A stretch of DNA of 21,489 nucleotides from Microcaldota archaeon (GTDB taxonomy: Archaea; Micrarchaeota; Micrarchaeia; Norongarragalinales; Norongarragalinaceae), in assembly GCA_016214445.1 (NCBI GenBank), contig JACROM010000057.1:1-21489 (forward strand), written 5' to 3'. Within the stretch, counting starts at the first letter, position 1; every line of letters begins with the position of its first letter. The translations under genes and the position numbers were made by a program. Shown here in pieces: positions 16,141-21,489 of this stretch. The notes under the pieces are model-generated. The model was not told the origin of the DNA, searched no databases, and saw only the letters and a program-made list of their open reading frames with translations.

Positions 16141-17945
16141 AATCAAGCGTTTTCCTAAACGGACGGTTTGCAGGATTCCACGACAACGGCAAAAAGCTGA
16201 CCCAGGAACTCCGCGAAAAAAGGAGAACCAACGAGACCGACCAGCAGCTCAACGTCGCCTACTACCAGAAAACAGACGAGGTATTCATCAACACCGACGA
16301 AGGAAGGCCCCGCAGGCCGCTCATCATAATCAAGAACGGCAAAAGCATGCTGACTCCTGAAACCATAGAGAAGGTAAAGCACGGAGAAATGAAGTGGGAC
16401 GAACTCGTTGAAAAGGGAATAATAGAATACTTGGACGCGGAAGAGGAAGAGAACGCCTACGTTGCTTTTTACGAGGAGGACCTGAAGCCCGAACACACAC
16501 ATCTCGAGATAGACGTTTCAACCATACTCGGTTACGCTTCAACCCAAGTCCCGTTCCCGGAATACAACATGGCGCCAAGAGTTCTCATGGCAGCCCAGCA
16601 TACAAAGCAAAGCCTGGGCCTCTACGCTTCCAACTTCAACCTCCGAACGGACACACTTGCGCACCTGCTCCACTATCCTCAGCAACCACTTACCCAGACC
16701 CGCGCCTACAGGACGCTCGAGAACTACAAGCGCGCAAGCGGACAGAACTTCGTGGTCGCCATACTCTCATACGAAGGGTTCAACATGAACGATGCGGTGG
16801 TAGTGAACAAGAGCGCGATCGACAGGGCAATGGCGAGAAGCACTTTCTACAGGACCTACAACACCGAGGAACGCAGGTACCCGGGCGGACAGAAGGACAA
16901 GATCGGCAAACCCGAAGAGTTCGTGCAAGGCTTTTTAGGCGACGAAGCCTACGCCTCCCTGGACGAGGACGGCATAGTATCACCGGAAACAACCGTAAAA
17001 GCGGACGCAATACTTGTAGGCAAAACTTCACCCCCCCGTTTCCTCAAGGAAGTGAGCGCGCTCGACGTGGAAACCGAAAAAAGAAGGGAGAGCTCGGTAA
17101 GCGTGCGCGGAAACGAGGAAGGGATAGCCGACGCAATAGTGCTGACGGAGTCGCCTGCAGGAAACAAGTTCATAAAAGTCCGCGTAAGGCGCACCATGAT
17201 ACCCGAAATAGGCGACAAATTCTCATCCCGTTTCGGGCAAAAAGGAGTAATCTCGCTGATGGTGCCGCAGGAAGACATGCCATTCACCCGCGACGGCATG
17301 GTACCGGACCTGATCATCAACCCGCACGCGATCCCCGGCCGTATGACAGCCGGCCACATGCTTGAAATGCTGGCAGGCAAGGCAGCATGCAGGGACGGAA
17401 AAATCAAGGACGGAACCGCTTTTGCAGGCGACCGCCAGGAAGAGTTCGAGAAAAGCCTCATGGAGAACGGCTTCGAGTACACCGGCCGCGAAGTGCTCTA
17501 CGACGGCAAGAGCGGAAGGCGGCTCTACGCGAAAATATTTATCGGAGTCATCTACTACCAGCGCCTGCACCACCTTGTTTCGCTGAAGATGCACGCGCGC
17601 TCGCGCGGTCCAGTGCAGATGCTCACGCACCAGCCAACCGAGGGAAGGGCACGCGAAGGAGGCCTTCGCCTTGGAGAGATGGAACGCGACTGCTTCATAG
17701 GGTTCGGCGCCTCCTCGCTCCTGAAGGAGAGGATGATAGACTCTTCTGACAAGTCAACAGAGCTCGTGTGCACCAACTGCGGCTCATTCGCCGTTCACGA
17801 CAAGATCAAGAACAAGCGCTACTGCCCGCTGTGCGAGAGCTCGCAGACAACGGAAGTCGAGATGAGCTACGCTTTCAAGCTGCTGCTTGACGAAATGAAG
17901 TCAATAGGCATATTCCCGAAAATGATTTTGAAGGACAGGTCGTAA
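16137..17945 (+). CDS. rpoB1: RNA polymerase subunit B' (C-terminal half of B)
   Basis: A 602-residue protein, the normal size. It contains the hybrid-binding and wall regions (ILSYEGFNMNDAVVVNKSA near 216-234; GDKFSSRFGQKG near 359-370; NPHAIPGRMTAGH near 397-409), the switch and anchor segment KMHARSRGPVQMLTHQP with GRAREGGLRLGEMERD, and a zinc finger CTNCGS...CPLC near 544-566 in the clamp. Its ATG overlaps the rpoB'' stop. Its last 16 codons are duplicated 152 bp downstream, just before rpoA. Confidence 0.97.
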   Translation: MKSSVFLNGRFAGFHDNGKKLTQELREKRRTNETDQQLNVAYYQKTDEVFINTDEGRPRRPLIIIKNGKSMLTPETIEKVKHGEMKWDELVEKGIIEYLDAEEEENAYVAFYEEDLKPEHTHLEIDVSTILGYASTQVPFPEYNMAPRVLMAAQHTKQSLGLYASNFNLRTDTLAHLLHYPQQPLTQTRAYRTLENYKRASGQNFVVAILSYEGFNMNDAVVVNKSAIDRAMARSTFYRTYNTEERRYPGGQKDKIGKPEEFVQGFLGDEAYASLDEDGIVSPETTVKADAILVGKTSPPRFLKEVSALDVETEKRRESSVSVRGNEEGIADAIVLTESPAGNKFIKVRVRRTMIPEIGDKFSSRFGQKGVISLMVPQEDMPFTRDGMVPDLIINPHAIPGRMTAGHMLEMLAGKAACRDGKIKDGTAFAGDRQEEFEKSLMENGFEYTGREVLYDGKSGRRLYAKIFIGVIYYQRLHHLVSLKMHARSRGPVQMLTHQPTEGRAREGGLRLGEMERDCFIGFGASSLLKERMIDSSDKSTELVCTNCGSFAVHDKIKNKRYCPLCESSQTTEVEMSYAFKLLLDEMKSIGIFPKMILKDRS

Positions 17946-18093
17946 AGAAGGGTGAATTGAAAAAAGTTTGATTAAGGGGAAAAGGGGTCGAGGCGGACTA
18001 AGCGCCAAGGGGAAACCGTAGGTTGCCCCTGGGGCTTAGGATGCAAATGAAGTCAATAGGCATATTCCCGAAAATGATTTTGAAGGACAGGTC
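17893..18093 (+). repeat. 49-bp direct repeat of the rpoB' 3' end, flanking a 103-bp insert
   Basis: The last 49 bp of the rpoB' coding sequence (17893-17941, encoding MKSIGIFPKMILKDRS with flanking bases) recur identically at 18045-18093. The parent copy is followed by a TAA stop, the second by TTGATAA, which again gives KDRS and a stop, then the rpoA start. Removing one repeat plus the 103-bp insert leaves a short rpoB'-rpoA junction. The insert carries a strong hairpin at 17998-18039. Confidence 0.9.
17998..18039 (+). other. Long G/C hairpin with GUA loop (copy 2), between rpoB' and rpoA
   Basis: Outer stem CTAAGC (17998-18003) with GCTTAG (18034-18039), a G.G mismatch, CC/GG, a small AA/T internal loop, then GGGG (18009-18012) with CCCC (18026-18029), an A.G mismatch (18013/18025), AACC with GGTT, and loop GTA (18018-18020). 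The inner part has the same build as the hairpin at 3606-3626, with an upper stem one pair longer and a G/C stem one pair shorter. No T-run follows, so it is not a classical terminator. Confidence 0.75.
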
Positions 18094-18097
18094 TTGA
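18041..18097 (+). CDS. Short frame re-encoding the RpoB' C-terminal tail
   Basis: The frame reads MQMKSIGIFPKMILKDRS. It opens two bases after the hairpin, stays in the frame of the duplicated rpoB' tail, and stops at TGA 18095-18097, 4 bp before the rpoA TTG. Positioned like the similar frame before icd, it could feed ribosomes to rpoA by termination-reinitiation. No clear Shine-Dalgarno; translation unproven. Confidence 0.35.
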   Translation: MQMKSIGIFPKMILKDRS

Positions 18098-18101
18098 TAA
18101 A

Positions 18102-21100
18102 TTGACCGAGAAAGTCTTGAGGTACGACGAGGACGGTTACCCGATCGCCGGAGGCCTAGCTGACCAGCACCTCGGAGTAATAGACCCGGGCTTGCGCTGC
18201 AAGAGCTGCGGCGGACGCATGAAGGACTGTCCCGGGCATTCAGGCCACATCGAACTCGTCAGGCCAGTAGTGCACGCCGGATTCGCCAAGGCAATCTACC
18301 AGCTTCTAAAGGCATGCTGCAGGAAGTGCGGCAGGCTCATGCACCCAGCTGAATCGCTTTCCAAGATAAAAAAGGCTGCCGAATGCCCGCACTGCGGGGA
18401 AAAACAGAGGCCGGTCAAGTTCATAAAACCAACCTCGCTCTACGAGGAAGACAGGAAACTTTTGCCCAACGAAATAAGGGAAAGACTCGAACGCATACCA
18501 GACGAGGACATCGACGCGCTCAATTTGAAAATAAGACCAGAATGGCTGGTTCTCACCGTACTCATAGTGCCGCCAGTAACAGTCCGTCCCTCCATCACCC
18601 TCGAAACCGGAGAAAGAAGCGAAGACGACCTCACCCACAAGCTGGTGGACATAATCCGCATCAACCAGCGCCTTGAGGAAAACGTCGAGGCAGGCGCGCC
18701 CCAACTCATCATCGAGGACCTGTGGGAGCTTCTGCAATACCACGTATCCACTTACTTTGACAACGAAATAGCAGGCATACCACCTGCCCGCCACCGTTCG
18801 GGCAGGCAACTCCGAACTCTTTTCCAGCGCCTGAAAGGAAAAGAAGGAAGGTTCAGGTACAACCTGTCCGGAAAACGCGTCAACTTCTCAGCCAGAACAG
18901 TCATCTCGCCCGACCCGACTCTCGGCATAAACCAGCTCGGAGTTCCTGAAGACATAGCCGCAGAACTCACCGTTCCAGTTGCGGTAACAGCTTGGAACCT
19001 CGAGAACCTCCGCGAAGTAATACGCATGCAACCCGAAAAAATCAACTACGTCATACGGCCGGACGGAAAAAGGAAGAAGATAACCGCTACAAACCTGAAC
19101 GAAGTAGTAGAGGAACTCTCGCCTGGCTACGTCATAGAACGCAAGCTCATGGACGACGACATCGTCATATTCAACCGCCAACCTTCTTTGCACAGGGTAA
19201 GCATGATGTGCCACCACGTCAAGGTGCTGCCCGGAAAAACATTCAGGTTCAACGTGGCAGACTGCAGGCCGTACAACGCGGACTTCGACGGAGACGAAAT
19301 GAACATCCACGTTCCGCAGAACGAGGAAGCGCAAAGCGAAGCCGAGATGCTCATGAAAGTCGACGGCCAAACCATCTCGCCGAGGAACGGCGAGCCCATA
19401 ATAACACCAGACCTCGACCAGATAACCGGCCTTTACATCCTTACTCTTCCGGAAGTGGAGTTCGACCGAGCTGACGCCTGTTGGCTTTTGCAGTCAGCAG
19501 GAATAGAAAACGTCGAGATAACGAAGGACATGAGCGGAAAGGAAATATTCTCTACCCTGCTGCCTGATGAACTCGACGCGTTCATACACGCGAAAAGGTG
19601 CAAGTACCGAAAGACGAAGGAAGAATGCGACAACCCGAACTGCGTCAAGATAAAGAAAGGCAGGCTCGTAAGGGGCTCGGTTGACGCGAGAATAAGCGAC
19701 GCGCTCGTCAAGCTGATAAGCAAGGAGTACGGAACCGACAAGGGACGCGACTACATAGACGCCGTCACCCGCCTGACAGTACAGCTAGCCACAAGATACG
19801 GCCTCTCCTTAAGCTTAGACGACTACTACCTTCCGAAGGAAGCGAAGAAGGACATCATAGAACTCTACAAGGAAGGCCGCAAGAAAGTACGCGCCCTGAT
19901 AAGCCAGTACAAGACCAAGAAACTCAAGAGGCTGCCCGGCAAGACCCTGAAAGAAACGCTCGAAGAGCAGGTAATGGAAATACTCGAAAACATCAGGCAC
20001 GAATGCTGGCAGACCGTCCGCAAGAACATCAAGTCTTCGCCCATACGCATAGGCAAGACCATAATCGAACACAACCCGGCCATACTCATGGCGCAGGCAG
20101 GAGTGAAGAACAAGCCCATAAACGTAGTTCAAATGAGCGCCCTTGTCGGCCAGCAGGCGGTCCGCGGCAAAAGGATGACTTCCGGTTACAGGAGACGCAT
20201 CCTGCCGCACTACCGGGTCGGAGACCTCAATGATGATGCCCGCGGGTTCGTGAGAAGCAACTACAAACAAGGCCTCACTGCAGCAGAATACTTCTTCCAC
20301 GCAGCAGGAGGAAGGGACAGCGTGGTTGACAAGGGCGTCAACCCTGCAAAGACAGGGTACATGCAACGCAGGCTCATCAACGCTTTACAAGACTTGATAG
20401 TAGCAAAGGACATGAGCGTCCGCGACTCCTACGGAAGAGTGGTCCAATTCACTTACGGCGAAGACGGCAAGGACCCGATGACAGGCGACCAGGTGGTCTA
20501 CGGCGACCCGGTAGGAGTGATAGCCGCCCAAAGCCTCGGCGAACCGGGCACCCAAATGAGCATTGCGGCGGATGAAAAAGTCCTCGTTGAAAAAGACGGC
20601 CAGATTCAACCAGTTGCCATTGGCGAATTCATTGACCAAATAATGCAAGAACACGGTTGGGAAAAGCTCAACGGGACCGACGTGCTGAACATGGACGGAT
20701 CGTTTGGCATCCGTGTGCCAGCACTAACGGGCCATGGAAAGGTGGAATGGAAAGACGTCCGCCAATGCAGCCGCCACCGATGCGAAAAACACATGTTGGA
20801 AATTACGACGCGCTCGGGTCGGAAAATTCGCGCCACCGATAATCATTCGTTCGTCATCCGAAAACAAGGACAACTCGTCCCGATTTCGGGAAGCCTTCTT
20901 GAAACAGGACAACGCATTCCGGTGCTGAAACACCTCCCGGCACGCGCAAACGACTTGCTGGAAATGGAATCCATCCTGTCCAAGCAAACCCATTGGTTTG
21001 GAAGCGAACTCCAAAAAGCGGTTGCCCATTCGCCCATTTCAAGGACGCACCACAACCTAGAGTACACCGTGCCCGTTGGAGCGGATGCACTGCGTCATTA

Positions 21101-21489
21101 CGCCGGCGGCCATCAATCCTTCGATATCGAGGACGGTTTCGTGTATCCGATGCAAAACCACTCAACCGCACACATACCCGAGAAGATGCCTTTGGACTCG
21201 GAATTTGGTTGGCTGCTCGGCGCCTACTTGAGCGAGGGCAGCCTGACGCGGCATGGCATCGAGATTTCGAACACGGATGATGGTTTTCTTTCGCCGGTCC
21301 GATCTTTTGCGCAGAGACTGGGGGTAAACTTCCATGAAAAAGACAACCTGCGGGGTTTTGCCAAAGGACATGATCTGACCCTTCATTCTTCCTTGCTGTC
21401 TGAATTTCTGGAAAAAACCTGCGGGAAAGGATCCGGCCACAAAAAAGTGCCGGGCTTTGCCTTTTCCGCGCCAAACGAGTTTGCTTCCG
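18102..21489 (+). CDS. rpoA1: RNA polymerase subunit A (A' continuing into A''), with intein; incomplete at window end
   Basis: 819 extein residues are visible before the intein. DEDGYPIAGG, the zinc site CKSCGG...CPGHSGH near 27-43, RVNFSARTVISPDP, FNRQPSLHRVS near 358-368, NADFDGDEMN near 392-401 (catalytic Asp triad), a cleft segment GGRDSVVDKGVNPAKTGY near 736-753, then FTYGEDGKDPM and VGVIAAQSLGEPGTQM. The last motif belongs to A'' (trigger loop), so A' and A'' appear fused, with the usual foot-domain stretch of roughly 90 or more residues reduced to about ten. TTG 18102 is the only plausible start (in-frame stop at 18081; no earlier ATG or GTG). The product lacks the normal N-terminal FG-LSPEEIRKMS segment. 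Confidence 0.92.
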   Translation, partial: MTEKVLRYDEDGYPIAGGLADQHLGVIDPGLRCKSCGGRMKDCPGHSGHIELVRPVVHAGFAKAIYQLLKACCRKCGRLMHPAESLSKIKKAAECPHCGEKQRPVKFIKPTSLYEEDRKLLPNEIRERLERIPDEDIDALNLKIRPEWLVLTVLIVPPVTVRPSITLETGERSEDDLTHKLVDIIRINQRLEENVEAGAPQLIIEDLWELLQYHVSTYFDNEIAGIPPARHRSGRQLRTLFQRLKGKEGRFRYNLSGKRVNFSARTVISPDPTLGINQLGVPEDIAAELTVPVAVTAWNLENLREVIRMQPEKINYVIRPDGKRKKITATNLNEVVEELSPGYVIERKLMDDDIVIFNRQPSLHRVSMMCHHVKVLPGKTFRFNVADCRPYNADFDGDEMNIHVPQNEEAQSEAEMLMKVDGQTISPRNGEPIITPDLDQITGLYILTLPEVEFDRADACWLLQSAGIENVEITKDMSGKEIFSTLLPDELDAFIHAKRCKYRKTKEECDNPNCVKIKKGRLVRGSVDARISDALVKLISKEYGTDKGRDYIDAVTRLTVQLATRYGLSLSLDDYYLPKEAKKDIIELYKEGRKKVRALISQYKTKKLKRLPGKTLKETLEEQVMEILENIRHECWQTVRKNIKSSPIRIGKTIIEHNPAILMAQAGVKNKPINVVQMSALVGQQAVRGKRMTSGYRRRILPHYRVGDLNDDARGFVRSNYKQGLTAAEYFFHAAGGRDSVVDKGVNPAKTGYMQRRLINALQDLIVAKDMSVRDSYGRVVQFTYGEDGKDPMTGDQVVYGDPVGVIAAQSLGEPGTQMSIAADEKVLVEKDGQIQPVAIGEFIDQIMQEHGWEKLNGTDVLNMDGSFGIRVPALTGHGKVEWKDVRQCSRHRCEKHMLEITTRSGRKIRATDNHSFVIRKQGQLVPISGSLLETGQRIPVLKHLPARANDLLEMESILSKQTHWFGSELQKAVAHSPISRTHHNLEYTVPVGADALRHYAGGHQSFDIEDGFVYPMQNHSTAHIPEKMPLDSEFGWLLGAYLSEGSLTRHGIEISNTDDGFLSPVRSFAQRLGVNFHEKDNLRGFAKGHDLTLHSSLLSEFLEKTCGKGSGHKKVPGFAFSAPNEFAS
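20559..21489 (+). other. RpoA trigger-loop intein (5' part)
   Basis: An intein begins at Ser (AGC 20559) immediately after GEPGTQM, where exteins normally continue TxRTFH. Visible are block A SIAADEKVLVE, block B with RATDNHSF, and a first LAGLIDADG helix LLGAYLSEG near residue 217 of the intein. At least 310 residues are present; the second endonuclease motif and splice end lie beyond the window. It interrupts the first trigger-loop helix, so the polymerase cannot work unless it splices. Codon use shifts as in the rpoB'' intein. Confidence 0.9.

Noticed and set aside
16130..16145. rpoB interrupted by a frameshift between two ORFs
   Set aside because: The break with ATGA overlap lies at the usual B''/B' split of euryarchaeal-type polymerases, and both products have normal size.
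17893..18093. Boundary duplications as pure assembly artefacts
   Set aside because: The inserts contain coherent signals, two share a hairpin, and the acn copies differ by one base. Artefact cannot be fully excluded without reads, so read mapping is listed as a check.

Overview
This window is chromosomal DNA of an uncultivated archaeon. The evidence is archaeal RNA polymerase genes in the order rpoH, rpoB'', rpoB', rpoA, TATA/BRE-type promoters (CTTTAAAG-like boxes about 24-27 nt before starts, several apparently leaderless), and Shine-Dalgarno sequences of the GGTGA/GGAGG type. B is split at the usual euryarchaeal position, while RpoA looks like a fused A'-A''. A DPANN or other deep euryarchaeal-type lineage is plausible, but the sequence alone does not settle it. 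No rRNA, tRNA or CRISPR array was seen.

Layout. (1) 1-135: the last codons and right end of an IS3-family insertion sequence. (2) 145-3395: a 948-residue protein with N-terminal hydrophobic segments, a PPP-type phosphatase domain and a C-terminal J-domain-like HPD tail, followed by a small unknown gene. (3) 3523-10672: a citrate block, aconitase, NADP-type isocitrate dehydrogenase, and both ATP-citrate lyase subunits, with a methyltransferase-like gene between the lyase genes. Together these interconvert 2-oxoglutarate, isocitrate, citrate and acetyl-CoA plus oxaloacetate. (4) 10734-12748: a small helical-repeat protein, a VapBC toxin-antitoxin pair and an S-adenosylmethionine hydrolase (DUF62). 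(5) 12763-21489: the RNA polymerase operon. rpoB'' carries a complete 526-residue intein. rpoA carries an intein in the trigger loop that runs off the window.

Most unusual signal. At three gene boundaries (start of aconitase, aconitase/icd, rpoB'/rpoA) a 23-49 bp piece of the neighbouring gene is present twice, separated by a 75-125 bp insert. Deleting one repeat plus the insert restores a normal gene start or operon junction in each case. The inserts bring a new start codon or promoter. The re-created gene ends form short open frames stopping just before, or overlapping, the next start. Two of the three inserts carry the same hairpin (G-run stem, A.G mismatch, ACC/GGU upper stem, GUA loop). 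This looks like a family of small mobile or regulatory cassettes that keep translation coupling intact.

Other unusual points: RpoA lacks the usual N-terminal FG-SPEEIRKMS segment, has almost no foot-domain sequence and has an altered bridge helix. The rpoB'' intein contains two adjacent perfect inverted repeats. The rpoH leader has a long-range inverted repeat around the start codon.
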